A stretch of DNA of 59,071 bases, taken from positions 1-59,071 of IMG/VR virus record IMGVR_UViG_3300048589_000569; one strand, 5' to 3'. Every line of letters starts with the position of its first letter. The stretch's first letter is position 1. Shown here one piece after another: positions 8,592 to 17,856 of this stretch. This DNA is from a virus. The position numbers and the translations under genes were made by a program. Under the pieces are notes generated by a model. That model was not told where the DNA came from. It ran no database searches and worked only from the letters and a program-made list of their open reading frames with translations.

Positions 8592-10058
8592 ATGGCAGAC
8601 AGTTTTTACGATACGATTGAAGGTCGTATCGAACTCCTCTTCAACCGACAGGTGATGGAGTTCGAGTGTGAGGCTTCGCCTCTCTTCAACACCATGATCT
8701 CGAGTGAGGGCACGTTCAAGGGCGCTGGGTCCGGTGGATTCAGCCGCAACTGGTACGTCCGCAAACTCCTCGAGATGGGTGACAACGGTTACTTCGAGAT
8801 GGACGGCGCCAGCGGCACCACCATCAACGGCGATAACATCGGCAACAACGAACTCTTCTACTTCCTCGACCAGACCAACACCGAAGCGCCCGACCCCAAC
8901 CTCGCGGTCGCTGGTCTCCTCACTGTGGAGATGCAGATCCCGCTCCGGGCCGGTCGAGGCGTCCTCACTCGTTCGCTTGACGAGAAGCGTCAGCAGATGA
9001 ACGATGGGTATGTTGGTGAGGAGTATGCGAAGAAGATGATGAGAGCGGCCCGAGGCCTCACTCGTCAGCGTGCAGGTATGCTCTTTGCGGACGACGAGTA
9101 TGGTCTGATCGCGACCATCTCCTCCGTCACCAACGGCACCGGCACCCAGCCCACCTCCACCTCGGACTACACCGAGTACGAGGTCACCATCGCCGACTCC
9201 AAGATTGACGCGTTCCACACGGCGATGCCCATCCAGATCACCACGTCTGCGGGCGTGAGCAAGGGCACGTACTACGTGAAGAACGTGGACCGCGGCGACT
9301 TCACCCTTCGAGTTTACAAGAAGGGCGACCTCACCGCGACTTCGGGTGACGACCTGGAAGTGGGCGACAAGATCTACGCGAACAACGGCGCGCCGGTTTC
9401 GACGCAGTCGTACAGCGTGGACGGCATCAATGCCCACATCAAGGACAGCGGCACCATCTACAACGTGGATATCTCGCTGTTCCCGCAACTCCGCTCGTAC
9501 ATCAAGACTGGTCAGACGGGCCCTCTCACTGAGACCCGCCTGAATAAGTGGCTCGATCACTTCAAGTTCCAGCACGAGTGTTGGGGCAACTACATCGACA
9601 CGCTCATCCTCAACTCTGCGACCCGACGGGCGTGGGTTGAGCAGGAGCAGTCGTATTACACGAAGGAGCGAGCCCGCCAGCCGATGACCCTCGCAGGTCA
9701 GGGTGACGACGGCGTCACCACGTACGTCCACGACGGTGACACGTACAAGATCTACGTGGACAACGCCGTCAAGGACGGTCGACTGCACGGCCTGCGTCTG
9801 GGTGGTCAGAACTACACCAGATACACGCCTCCGTCGACGCCGGGCACTGACACGGCGGGTATGCCTGGGCACACGCCTGTTGAGTTCTGGGCGAGATTCG
9901 TCACGGACAACAACAGCATCTTCGTGCCCAAGTGGGGCTCCAACAACCGCCTCACCCGCGTCTCGTACGCGCCGTTTGATTACCGCATGAACGTCGTGCC
10001 GGATCAGATGGCCGCTCTCCGAATTGACGGTCTGTCTGTCAGCCGTGACTCTCTGTAA
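8592..10058 (+). CDS. Major capsid protein (HK97-fold type)
   Basis: 488 aa, preceded by AAGGGGGTG and followed at once by a strong terminator, as expected for the most abundant product. The N-terminal arm, the long helix at about residues 135-165 and a Thr/Asp-rich insertion (about 175-265) match the layout of large HK97-fold capsid proteins. The insertion could be a surface domain. Codons here are the most biased to C/G ends of the block. A dispersed repeat is read as N-L-A-V-A near residue 105. Confidence 0.85.
   Translation: MADSFYDTIEGRIELLFNRQVMEFECEASPLFNTMISSEGTFKGAGSGGFSRNWYVRKLLEMGDNGYFEMDGASGTTINGDNIGNNELFYFLDQTNTEAPDPNLAVAGLLTVEMQIPLRAGRGVLTRSLDEKRQQMNDGYVGEEYAKKMMRAARGLTRQRAGMLFADDEYGLIATISSVTNGTGTQPTSTSDYTEYEVTIADSKIDAFHTAMPIQITTSAGVSKGTYYVKNVDRGDFTLRVYKKGDLTATSGDDLEVGDKIYANNGAPVSTQSYSVDGINAHIKDSGTIYNVDISLFPQLRSYIKTGQTGPLTETRLNKWLDHFKFQHECWGNYIDTLILNSATRRAWVEQEQSYYTKERARQPMTLAGQGDDGVTTYVHDGDTYKIYVDNAVKDGRLHGLRLGGQNYTRYTPPSTPGTDTAGMPGHTPVEFWARFVTDNNSIFVPKWGSNNRLTRVSYAPFDYRMNVVPDQMAALRIDGLSVSRDSL
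8899..8912 (+). repeat. Dispersed 15-mer, 14/15 copy
   Basis: ACCTCGCGGTCGCT followed by g instead of T, in frame within the capsid gene (N-L-A-V-A). Confidence 0.7.
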
Positions 10059-10080
10059 TCCACGGGGGTTCTGAAAGGGG

Positions 10081-10117
10081 GAGCCCTCGCCTTCGAAAGG
10101 GGGCGGGGGCTTTTTTT
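10081..10117 (+). terminator. Rho-independent terminator after capsid gene
   Basis: A GC-rich hairpin (AGCCCTCGCC paired with GGCGGGGGCT around a TTCGAAAG-type loop) is followed by seven T. It ends the capsid transcript. The next ORF starts directly after the T-run. Confidence 0.92.
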
Positions 10118-10669
10118 ATGATCGACTTCCACGACTTTGCGGGTGGCCTTCGATACGACCCATCGCGCCACACTCTCCTGACCAATCACCCAGTCCTCGC
10201 CTCTCTGAGGGCCCGCTATCCTCAGTACGACCTGGGCATCTACGTCAGTAGGCGAGGCCGATTCGTCTGCTTCAATTGGCTCTCTCGTCCCTCCTCTTCC
10301 TGCTCCCCTTCAACCGGGAGGATGCTGGAGATTCACGTGTGGGACTCGCTTCCGGGCGTGGGGGAGGACATGACTCCTTCGTGGGAGTGGTGGGACAATC
10401 GGATGGTCGATTCGCATGTTGCTTACGAGCGGACGAAGAAGGCCCTCCGAGATCAGGAGACCGCCGAACGACTGAAGCAGGAACAGGCCGACGACCAGAT
10501 CAGTGAGGAAGTGCGTAGACTCAGACGCAAGGGTGATGAGGTGTCGGCGAAGGAGATGGCTTCTCTCCTGCCCCACGAGCGAGTGTGGTGTGCTCTTGAT
10601 GACGCCGACGAGCAGGTGGCCAAAGACTTCGCGAAGGAAGCCTCGAAGAAAGTGAGGGTTGCCGTATGA
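10118..10669 (+). CDS. Hypothetical protein after capsid terminator
   Basis: 183 aa, unrecognised. The C-terminal half (residues about 100-170) is charged helix with Glu/Lys/Arg repeats. The ATG at 10118 touches the terminator T-run and has no ribosome site, so it may be leaderless. A later start at 10322, preceded directly by GGGAGG, is possible. The sequence before it (YPQYDLGIYVSRRGRFVCFN) reads like real protein, so I keep the longer form. The end overlaps the next gene (ATGA), which supports co-translation. Confidence 0.65.
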   Translation: MIDFHDFAGGLRYDPSRHTLLTNHPVLASLRARYPQYDLGIYVSRRGRFVCFNWLSRPSSSCSPSTGRMLEIHVWDSLPGVGEDMTPSWEWWDNRMVDSHVAYERTKKALRDQETAERLKQEQADDQISEEVRRLRRKGDEVSAKEMASLLPHERVWCALDDADEQVAKDFAKEASKKVRVAV

Positions 10670-11568
10670 GTTTCTTGCAGACCGCCATTCGACGTATGCG
10701 ACTGTACGCGGACGAGCCCTCCGACAACGCCAAGTATACGGACGCCCGCCTCGTCAACGACTTCCTCCAACCCGCCTACAGCCGCGTCTTCAACCAGATC
10801 GCCCTCTCCGCCGACGATGTGATCGTTCTCCGTCACGTTGTCACCCTCGTCGATGGGCAGGAAACCTACCTCCTTCCCCCCAACGTCCGTAGGATTCTCC
10901 AACTCGTCCGTCTCAACGATGAGAAGTTCGTCATCGAGGACTTTAAGCCCCGCAACGAACGGTCGTGGTGGGGGCCCGGCTGGGTCATCGAGGGCAACGA
11001 GATCCGTTTCCGTCCGCTGCCCCGCGAGGCCGAAACGTGGTACCTCTTCTACATCCCCAACGGTGATTTCTTCATTCACGAGGGTTACGGAGAGGTCGGA
11101 TCTGACGACTACACCTTCATACTCGACGCGACTCCCACCCTGGGCCAACTCGACAAGCGAAATCAGGCGTACGCGGGCGGCTTCCTTCGCATCCTCGACG
11201 ATGGAGGTGCTGTTGTTCAAGAGCGAGTCATCGAGTCCTACGATCCGACCACCCGTGAAGTGACTGTTCGCACCGCCTTCGATCCCTCTCTCAACGAGCC
11301 CTCCGCGGGCGTCCACTACGAGATCGCCCCTCAATCGTTCGAGCCCCTACAGGACGCATGGACCCTCTGTGCCTTAATGAAGTTGCTGGCCATCAAGAAC
11401 GCCTCCGGTGCCCACCTCGAAGCCATCCGTCGTGAATACGCCTCAGCCCTCAAGACCGTTCGCGACACTCACTCCTTCCTCAACGCTCGCACAGGAAAGG
11501 TGTTCGAACAGGACACCCGTGACAACCGGGACCTTATGCAGAACCAGTTGTGGAGGTTCACCCGCTAA
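10666..11568 (+). CDS. Head-tail adaptor / tail tube A-like protein
   Basis: 300 aa. A helical N-terminus (residues about 1-50), a beta-rich middle and a helical C-terminal part with A-S-A-L-K-T-V-R fit the adaptor ('tail tubular A', T7 gp11-like) that docks on the portal. Position after portal-scaffold-capsid and upstream of a nozzle-like gene agrees with the T7-type order. The assignment is from layout and composition, not a clear motif. Confidence 0.6.
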   Translation: MSFLQTAIRRMRLYADEPSDNAKYTDARLVNDFLQPAYSRVFNQIALSADDVIVLRHVVTLVDGQETYLLPPNVRRILQLVRLNDEKFVIEDFKPRNERSWWGPGWVIEGNEIRFRPLPREAETWYLFYIPNGDFFIHEGYGEVGSDDYTFILDATPTLGQLDKRNQAYAGGFLRILDDGGAVVQERVIESYDPTTREVTVRTAFDPSLNEPSAGVHYEIAPQSFEPLQDAWTLCALMKLLAIKNASGAHLEAIRREYASALKTVRDTHSFLNARTGKVFEQDTRDNRDLMQNQLWRFTR

Positions 11569-12650
11569 TGTTCTCCAACTCCCCCTCCGGTGATGCCTCC
11601 CGCCTAGGTTCCTACCTCAGCGGCATCGTCAACCCCCAACTCAACCGCTTCCTCTCCTCCTCCTACGGGGACGGGTGGCAGGCCGGTTCTTCACGTGAGG
11701 GCCTCTCGTACGGCAGGAGTGGCGGTGACGTTCGCGATCACGCCTACGTGGAGTACCCCGGACAACCCCGCTTCCTCTACAACTTCGAAACTCCAACCGC
11801 CCGCCCCTTCATCTCCATCAACGGCATCAACATCCCCCCTCTCTTTGGGACGGGGGGCGGAGGTGGGACTTCGGTGGCTGGACCCGCTGGTCCCGAGGGT
11901 CCTCCTGGCTCCCCCGGCGCCCCCGGTGGCGGCTCCTCCCTCATCACCATTGAGAACTCCACGGGCGTCACCATCGAAGCAGGTGCCTACGTCACGTTGG
12001 AGGTTGGCTCCTTCGACAACGGCTCTTCCTACGACCCCTCCGACCCACTCATGACCGCCTCCCTCGAAATCACCACCCCAGCCTCCACAGGCGTCGCTCA
12101 GTTTCGTCCTGTCGCTATCGCCGCCGAAGAAATCGTTAATGGGGCCACGGGCTATGCGATGACGGGGGGGACTGCGTGGGCGTGGGTGGACTTCTCCGAG
12201 GCAATCGCCGCATCTTATGCGGTGGAACGAGTCCCATTCGCCGCACAAGGAGGTGGGGCCTCTGGCATCCTCGTCAACTCGTGGGTCTCCTCCCCCTGCC
12301 GAATCCTCTCAGTCACCTCTATCGAGTACGACGGCGACACCGACATCCGCCTCTGCCTCGTCGAAATTGACAATCAACGAAATCCCATCACCCTCGTCCA
12401 GTTGGTTGAGGACTCAGGCTCCGCCGACCCGGAGCGTCCCGACTACATCGCCGTCGACGTGAATACAGGCCTCGAGATTCCCAACCCCACTCCTTACACC
12501 CCCGACAACCGAATTGAGGGTCTGGGGTATGATCCTGCAACTCACGGATTCTTGTCCGCCTACAAAGGCGGCACCCCTGGAACCGGAGGCATCAAATTTG
12601 GTTACCTGACTTGGTGCAACGAAGTGCCCCTCCGTTACGAGTGCTCTTGA
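11568..12650 (+). CDS. Structural protein with collagen-like Gly-X-Y segment
   Basis: 360 aa, started at the ATG overlapping the previous stop (TAATG) with GGAGG 11 bases upstream. Residues about 105-120 are collagen-like (GPAGPEGPPGSPGAP) after a G-G-G-G-G linker. Before it lies a Tyr/Ser-rich domain and after it a beta-rich domain. Short collagen triplets trimerise phage fibres or head decorations, so a virion surface or fibre role is likely. It lies inside the structural operon between adaptor and nozzle genes. Confidence 0.72.
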   Translation: MFSNSPSGDASRLGSYLSGIVNPQLNRFLSSSYGDGWQAGSSREGLSYGRSGGDVRDHAYVEYPGQPRFLYNFETPTARPFISINGINIPPLFGTGGGGGTSVAGPAGPEGPPGSPGAPGGGSSLITIENSTGVTIEAGAYVTLEVGSFDNGSSYDPSDPLMTASLEITTPASTGVAQFRPVAIAAEEIVNGATGYAMTGGTAWAWVDFSEAIAASYAVERVPFAAQGGGASGILVNSWVSSPCRILSVTSIEYDGDTDIRLCLVEIDNQRNPITLVQLVEDSGSADPERPDYIAVDVNTGLEIPNPTPYTPDNRIEGLGYDPATHGFLSAYKGGTPGTGGIKFGYLTWCNEVPLRYECS

Positions 12651-12651
12651 T

Positions 12652-14454
12652 ATGGCAGGAAGAGTTGTCATCAAAGACGGAAGACTGGTGTTCAAGAGGC
12701 CGGGTGACACTGATCCCCAGCCCCTAGTCATCGTTCCCGAATCAACCTCAGACGAATGCACCGAAGCCATCTGTGAAGACTGCTGCGACGGCTGCCCCGA
12801 CGCCTTCGATCCACAAGATGTTTTTCAGGATGGCGACGACCTCCTCTGGCCTCGATCGCACGTCTTCCCACTCCGCCAAAACCCCGATGGTTCCTACTCC
12901 CTCACCACCACCATCACCTCCTACATCTACTTCGACGAAGACTTCTCTTTCAGCAGTGGAACTTACACTAAATCAGCCAATGTGGATGTTACCGCCTCTA
13001 TAGACCTCAATTTTGCTGACAATCTAGAAGTCGAGTGTCGAAGGGTACTTGCAGCATTGGGCTTTCCAGCCACCGAAGAATCGACGGTGACCGGGACTGT
13101 CTCGATCTCTATGGAGGGAGATTACACGGACAGCGACGGATTTACTGGTTCTAGAACTGCAACTTTTTCTTTGGATGATTTGGTGGGTTATTTAGGGTGG
13201 CACTATTTCTTCCCGTCAGCCACTTCAAGATTGAGTCTTCAATTTGAAAAGGACAGTGGACTTTCAGGGGCTTTTGACAAGGACGAATTTAAATTAAGCA
13301 TAGAACTTTTTGAAGACTCAGACGGGAATGTGTGTGCTTACTTTGGAGTTTCCTATCGGTTAAACCTCCAAACCACCGACGGCACGGATACTCTTTCTCA
13401 GGCTGTCGGAGAAGGTGCTATCAGGGGGGTGTTGGGGGAAAGCGTCTCAGATACCTTTTCTTCAACTACGGTGCCTGACTCGTGGGACTTCACGGCTACT
13501 CGCACACTCACAACGGCAGGACCCCCCTTTGATATTGAAAGGGGTCTGACCATTGCTGCCTCTTATTCGCAAGACACTCCTGTTTTGAAGTGTGTGTGGG
13601 GTACAGAGGCTCCAACGGCGGTTCTTGGGTCTGAGTGTGCAGATGCCGCGTGCGTGGACGAGAACGGGAATGTTGTTGATCCAAGGTGTTGTACTGGTGA
13701 GTTGTCCCCTGACGATCCTCTGTGTGGAGTCACCGAGCCTTCAGGTTGCTGTCCCACCGCTGGTGAGTGGTTCTTCGGGGAGGAGACGAACACCAGTTTC
13801 ACTGCCCAATGGAACGTGGGTCGCTACAATACGGCTGGTCGTCTTTTGCGTAGGTGGGAAGGATCCATCCCCTCTGTAGTTCGCCCCAGTCCTCCCACAC
13901 AACTCGACTGCGAACAATTGAGAACGGGCCTCACCTCCACACAGGCGGCTGGGATCCCAGGGGTGTACGCGGTCGCTTACGACTTCAACCCAACCATTCC
14001 CACCCTCCAAAATACGGCTTGGTCCTTCACGGTGGTCGATATGGGCTACGACAGCGCCCTTCCGGGAGTGGCCCGCTTCAACTTCGAATGCTACAAGCCC
14101 TCCTCCTCCGCCATCCTCTTCTCTGTGTCGAACATCTTCAATGGGCCCACCTGCTCCTTCGTGTTCTCCTCCACAGACACGTCAGGCGCCAACACCACGC
14201 ACTTTGATCAGACCGTGTGTGATCGGATCATCGCCGACCCCGTCTCCTCCGAAAACTTCTACATCGGGGGGACCACCACCTACACCGCGAATGATGTGTC
14301 TGATAGGACGCTGGGTGTGATTACTGTGGGTGTGTCAGCGACAAACTACGCCCTCTGCGATATGATGGGCGGTATGGGCGCCGCTTCGTGGCGGGGCTGC
14401 GGTTGCGTCGAGAAAGACCAGATCAGTAGCGATTTCGAAGGAGATCTCCTGTGA
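12652..14454 (+). CDS. Large cysteine-rich structural protein
   Basis: 600 aa with two Cys clusters: one near residues 36-49 (C-T-E-A-I-C-E-D-C-C-D-G-C) and one near 330-365 (several C-x-x-C and CC pairs). Beta-rich, Ser/Thr-rich stretches lie between. No family was recognised. Bases about 12955-13350 are visibly AT-richer with T/A-ending codons (ttt, gaa, ttg), unlike the C-ending flanks. This suggests that a beta-rich domain (about residues 100-230) was acquired separately. Probably a virion surface protein stabilised by disulfides or metal. Confidence 0.75.
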   Translation: MAGRVVIKDGRLVFKRPGDTDPQPLVIVPESTSDECTEAICEDCCDGCPDAFDPQDVFQDGDDLLWPRSHVFPLRQNPDGSYSLTTTITSYIYFDEDFSFSSGTYTKSANVDVTASIDLNFADNLEVECRRVLAALGFPATEESTVTGTVSISMEGDYTDSDGFTGSRTATFSLDDLVGYLGWHYFFPSATSRLSLQFEKDSGLSGAFDKDEFKLSIELFEDSDGNVCAYFGVSYRLNLQTTDGTDTLSQAVGEGAIRGVLGESVSDTFSSTTVPDSWDFTATRTLTTAGPPFDIERGLTIAASYSQDTPVLKCVWGTEAPTAVLGSECADAACVDENGNVVDPRCCTGELSPDDPLCGVTEPSGCCPTAGEWFFGEETNTSFTAQWNVGRYNTAGRLLRRWEGSIPSVVRPSPPTQLDCEQLRTGLTSTQAAGIPGVYAVAYDFNPTIPTLQNTAWSFTVVDMGYDSALPGVARFNFECYKPSSSAILFSVSNIFNGPTCSFVFSSTDTSGANTTHFDQTVCDRIIADPVSSENFYIGGTTTYTANDVSDRTLGVITVGVSATNYALCDMMGGMGAASWRGCGCVEKDQISSDFEGDLL

Positions 14455-14822
14455 ACCTCACCGTATTCATCCTGTCCATCCTCGCAGCGGTTGGATTGGC
14501 GACCGCCATCAGCGAGATGCCCTTCGGCCCCCTCCGCTGGTTCCGCACCAAAGTATCCACCCTCATCGAGAAGGATTGGTGGCGTCAGTTCTGGCACTGC
14601 CCCACCTGCCTCTCTTTCTGGTTCGCCCTCTTCTTCGTCCTCTTCGGTCAGGTGTGGCCCCACCTCCTCCTCTACTCTCTGTTTGGAGGCCTCACCGCCG
14701 TCTTCGTCGTTCGCTACCTCAAAGCCCTCACTCACCCCCGCCCCACCCCAACCATGCCACAACTCCCCATGAACATTGGACCAGTAACCTCGCGGTCGCT
14801 TGAGGATCAGTCGAATGGCTGA
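14451..14822 (+). CDS. Small membrane protein, DUF1360-like
   Basis: 123 aa with a GTG start and AAGGAG 7 bases upstream. It has a membrane helix at residues 3-20, a second segment around H-C-P-T-C-L-S-F-W-F-A (about 49-65) and further hydrophobic stretches to about 90. The C-P-x-C-x-x-F-W pattern is typical of the DUF1360 group of phage and Bacillus membrane proteins of unknown function. The Pro-rich tail carries a dispersed repeat translated as V-T-S-R-S-L. It may act at the host membrane, for example in lysis or exclusion. Confidence 0.72.
   Translation: MNLTVFILSILAAVGLATAISEMPFGPLRWFRTKVSTLIEKDWWRQFWHCPTCLSFWFALFFVLFGQVWPHLLLYSLFGGLTAVFVVRYLKALTHPRPTPTMPQLPMNIGPVTSRSLEDQSNG
14787..14801 (+). 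repeat. Dispersed 15-mer, exact copy
   Basis: Exact ACCTCGCGGTCGCTT at the 3' end of the membrane protein gene, 14 bases before the next start codon. Confidence 0.9.
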
Positions 14823-15483
14823 GGTGAAGCCCCCGCAGATTCCCGAACATAAGACGGCGATTGTTGCCTGCCCCGGCCATGATTTTGATCGGGTGAGGGA
14901 GGAAGTTGAATGGGCGCGACAAGAGAGAGGCGTTCCTGTCGTTGGAATCAACCGAGCGTACCAGTTGACCTCGCTGGATTACTGGTGCGGGGTGGATGTG
15001 CAGAAGTTTTTCGACTCAGCATTCTTGTCGAAGGAGGTTCCCAAGTTCATCTGTCAAGGAAACGCAAGCAACTACCGCGCCTACCCGAACGTCGTAGGGT
15101 TGCCTTACGCAGGCGGACCAAAAGACGCAAGTAGTAGGTTCTGCGATGGGAAGTTACCCATCTGTCGCTCCTACAATAGAGGGTTGTTGTTCGGGCTCCA
15201 CGTCTGCTCGTGGATGGGCTTCAAGAACCTCCTCATTGTGGGGTCGGACTTCAAGATGCCCGACATGAAACTCTACCCCTTCTCGAAGGACAAGATCTCC
15301 GAGGCCCATAAGACCAAACGCGAGGTGACGATCTTCGCACGAGTGATCCAGGGGTTGAGAGAAGGGACACCCACTGCGTCGAAGTTTGGGGTGCGACTCA
15401 TCAACTGTTCGAAGGGTGGACCCCTCGACGAGTTTATGGAGACGAAGGGTGTGCGGGAAGCAGTCGAGGAGTTGGTGCGATGA
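14815..15483 (+). CDS. DUF115-like Rossmann-fold protein
   Basis: 222 aa. AIVACPG (residues 15-21), V-V-G-I-N-R-A-Y (42-49), D-Y-W-C-G-V-D (55-61) and LLIVGSDF (139-146) follow the pattern of the DUF115 / MptE-like / GT-42-like fold. That fold is found in enzymes that handle nucleotide sugars or pterins. In phages such genes often modify surface glycans or virion proteins. ATG at 14815 is preferred over an in-frame TTG at 14800, with GAGG upstream. It overlaps the membrane protein gene by a few bases. Confidence 0.65.
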   Translation: MAEVKPPQIPEHKTAIVACPGHDFDRVREEVEWARQERGVPVVGINRAYQLTSLDYWCGVDVQKFFDSAFLSKEVPKFICQGNASNYRAYPNVVGLPYAGGPKDASSRFCDGKLPICRSYNRGLLFGLHVCSWMGFKNLLIVGSDFKMPDMKLYPFSKDKISEAHKTKREVTIFARVIQGLREGTPTASKFGVRLINCSKGGPLDEFMETKGVREAVEELVR

Positions 15484-17855
15484 GAGGAAGAGTCGTCGAT
15501 CAAACTTGGAACTACCGCACCAGCGAAATCAGCCAATCGAAGCGGACTCGTCGCGTCGGTATGGAGAGGGGGTTCTGCCCCGAACTCGTCGGCATTGATG
15601 GTAGGGTTCAAGGGGGCGTTCGTGTGTTCGGAGGTTTCAAGCGAGAGGGCCAGTTGGGTGCGATGACTCCCCTCTCGTCGGATAGCACGGGCTACACCAT
15701 CGACACTCTGCACAACGTCTTCCCCATCAGTTTTCAGGTCGGCTCCTCCGACATCTACCACGGCTACGTCGTTCGCTACACAAACGGCTCCACCGACTAC
15801 ATTGTGGTGGAGTACTTTGATGGGAGCGAGTGGCACATCCAGCAGATCACCAGTGGCTCTTCGGTCGCCGATCAGCCGATGGATGTGGCTGTTGTTGGGC
15901 GACTCGTGTACATCTTCCGAGAGGGGTTTCAGCCCGTCCTCTTCTACGTCGACCCCGACGCCACCGATGAGAGCGTGGTTGTTGCTGACACTGGGCCGGG
16001 CAAGGCCCCCAACACCGATCACGGTTCGGGCATCGTCGGCGAACTCACCGTCACTGTCGTCGACACCCTCCCCTCCGGCGAAGAGGGAGTCCTTCTACCT
16101 CCCGGTTCGTATGCGTTCACTTACCAACTGAGGGATTCGATCACCGGCAGACTCAGTGCGTTGGCCGAACCTGTCCAGATCACCTCGTCTGACTTTCCTG
16201 TTGTGGGATCGGCGCCTGATGAGGCTGCAACCAGCGGCTACATCAAGTTGGAGATCACGAACGCGACGAACTTGGCCAACCGATTCGATCAGATCCGCGT
16301 CTACCGCTCCCTCGAGGTGACTACGGCGGGTGGCTCTTTTGCAAGCAGCATCTACAACCTCGACAAGGTGGACGACTTCATTCTTGACGGAGGCACCTAC
16401 ACCCACTTCTTCGAGTTGGAGGACTACCCCCTCAGCATCCAACCTCTGTACGACAATTCGGCTCAGTTTCTCGAGGACATCCCCTTCGGTAGGGCAGCCG
16501 CCCACTACCAGGGGATGCTCGTTGTGTCCTCGCAGGATCAGGTGGGAGACGACGTGACCGCCATTGGCGAGATTCGTTATAGTTCGCCCACCACCATCAG
16601 CCCCGAACTGTTCCCCCCAGACAACCGCTTCCCTATGGAGGACAGTTCCGATGTGCCCCTCGCGTTTGCGAGGGTCGGTGGCTTCCTCTATGGGTTCAGT
16701 AAGAACCGAATCTACCTTGTCATCAAGAGCGGCATTCAGGTGATCGCGGAGGGGATGCATGAGGGATTTGGGGTGGTTGGGCAGTTCGCCGTCGGCACCG
16801 CCGAGAACTCCGCCTACTACCTCAGCAAGAACGGTTTCCTCCGCGTCGATCGTCAGGGTAACGTCGAGCCCCTCAACGCCATCGACCGCCTCGTCTACGA
16901 GGACTGGGCCGACTCTCTCGAAGAATGCTACGTCACCTTCGACCCCTCAATGAACGCTATCTTCATCCTCAATCCCATCGAGGAGAAGATGGTGTGCTTC
17001 TGGTTCTCCACCTCCTCTGTGTCGGAGATCTGGGACACGAACTTCGCGGTCGCTTCTTATGGCGTTGTTCCTTCGTCAGGGAACGAACTGAAGAGAGCCC
17101 AGTTCTTCAGCAACAAGGGCATCGTCTACCGCTTCGATGACAAGAGGGAGAAGGATCGCGTCGATCTGCTTGACCACTCTGGCCCGGCGATCACCACTGT
17201 CGACTTCACGGCGACCGCCACCTCCTCCGTTCGTGTCGTTGATGAAGGGTACGACACTGACGACATTGTGGGGTGCAAGATCGTGTTCATGAATGGGGAT
17301 TCGGAGTGGCAGATGAGGGAGATTACTGGGATCGTCGAGTCGGCGACCTCCGCTGGACCCACCACCTTCACTGTGGACTCTCCCGTCACCATTGATGAGG
17401 GGGACACGGTTGTTATCAGCCCGGTGAGATTCAGATGGGTGGGTTGGGAGATTGGCCTCGAATCGGAGTTCGGAGGAGCCGATTCGTATAGGGGGGCCGG
17501 TCAGGATTACTTCCGCAGACGCACAATTAAATCTCTAGGGTGCCACTTTATTAGCGTTGACGGGGACGCCTCCGATAACGCGAATGTGGCGGTGTTCAAG
17601 GCGTCCGTTCTGAGCGGCCTGTCGGAAGATCCTGTGGTGGAGAGGGTGGTGAGGTCGTATCAGGACAGGGAGACGGCTGTGGTGGCCGTGGCGGACAATC
17701 CCGGCAGATACCACGCGCCGCTTGGGGAGTTTGGAGTGGCAGGGTCGCTCCTGTTCCCGGTGGTGGAGGTGATGGCGGCAGACTTGGATTTCGTGTTGAT
17801 TTCGGTCACCGTCAATGGTAATATTGAGAGGACGTATAATCCAGAGGGGGCTTAA
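15480..17855 (+). CDS. Tail nozzle / tail tube B-like protein
   Basis: 791 aa, close to T7 gp12 (about 794 aa), beta-rich with blocks of the kind V-G-R-L-V-Y-I-F and A-R-V-G-G-F-L-Y-G-F seen in the beta-propeller fold of podovirus nozzle proteins. It would form the tail tube end through which DNA and ejection proteins pass. It overlaps the preceding gene (ATGA) and is followed by the internal virion protein set, as in T7-like phages. A near-copy of the dispersed repeat is in frame at 17041 (N-F-A-V-A). Confidence 0.75.
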   Translation: MRGRVVDQTWNYRTSEISQSKRTRRVGMERGFCPELVGIDGRVQGGVRVFGGFKREGQLGAMTPLSSDSTGYTIDTLHNVFPISFQVGSSDIYHGYVVRYTNGSTDYIVVEYFDGSEWHIQQITSGSSVADQPMDVAVVGRLVYIFREGFQPVLFYVDPDATDESVVVADTGPGKAPNTDHGSGIVGELTVTVVDTLPSGEEGVLLPPGSYAFTYQLRDSITGRLSALAEPVQITSSDFPVVGSAPDEAATSGYIKLEITNATNLANRFDQIRVYRSLEVTTAGGSFASSIYNLDKVDDFILDGGTYTHFFELEDYPLSIQPLYDNSAQFLEDIPFGRAAAHYQGMLVVSSQDQVGDDVTAIGEIRYSSPTTISPELFPPDNRFPMEDSSDVPLAFARVGGFLYGFSKNRIYLVIKSGIQVIAEGMHEGFGVVGQFAVGTAENSAYYLSKNGFLRVDRQGNVEPLNAIDRLVYEDWADSLEECYVTFDPSMNAIFILNPIEEKMVCFWFSTSSVSEIWDTNFAVASYGVVPSSGNELKRAQFFSNKGIVYRFDDKREKDRVDLLDHSGPAITTVDFTATATSSVRVVDEGYDTDDIVGCKIVFMNGDSEWQMREITGIVESATSAGPTTFTVDSPVTIDEGDTVVISPVRFRWVGWEIGLESEFGGADSYRGAGQDYFRRRTIKSLGCHFISVDGDASDNANVAVFKASVLSGLSEDPVVERVVRSYQDRETAVVAVADNPGRYHAPLGEFGVAGSLLFPVVEVMAADLDFVLISVTVNGNIERTYNPEGA
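17041..17055 (+). repeat. Dispersed 15-mer, one mismatch
   Basis: ACTTCGCGGTCGCTT (C to T at position 3) inside the nozzle-like gene. Confidence 0.65.
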
Positions 17856-17856
17856 C

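Noticed and set aside
8400-9872. 490-aa ORF on the - strand opposite the capsid gene
   Set aside because: Val/Arg-rich shadow of a strongly biased gene.
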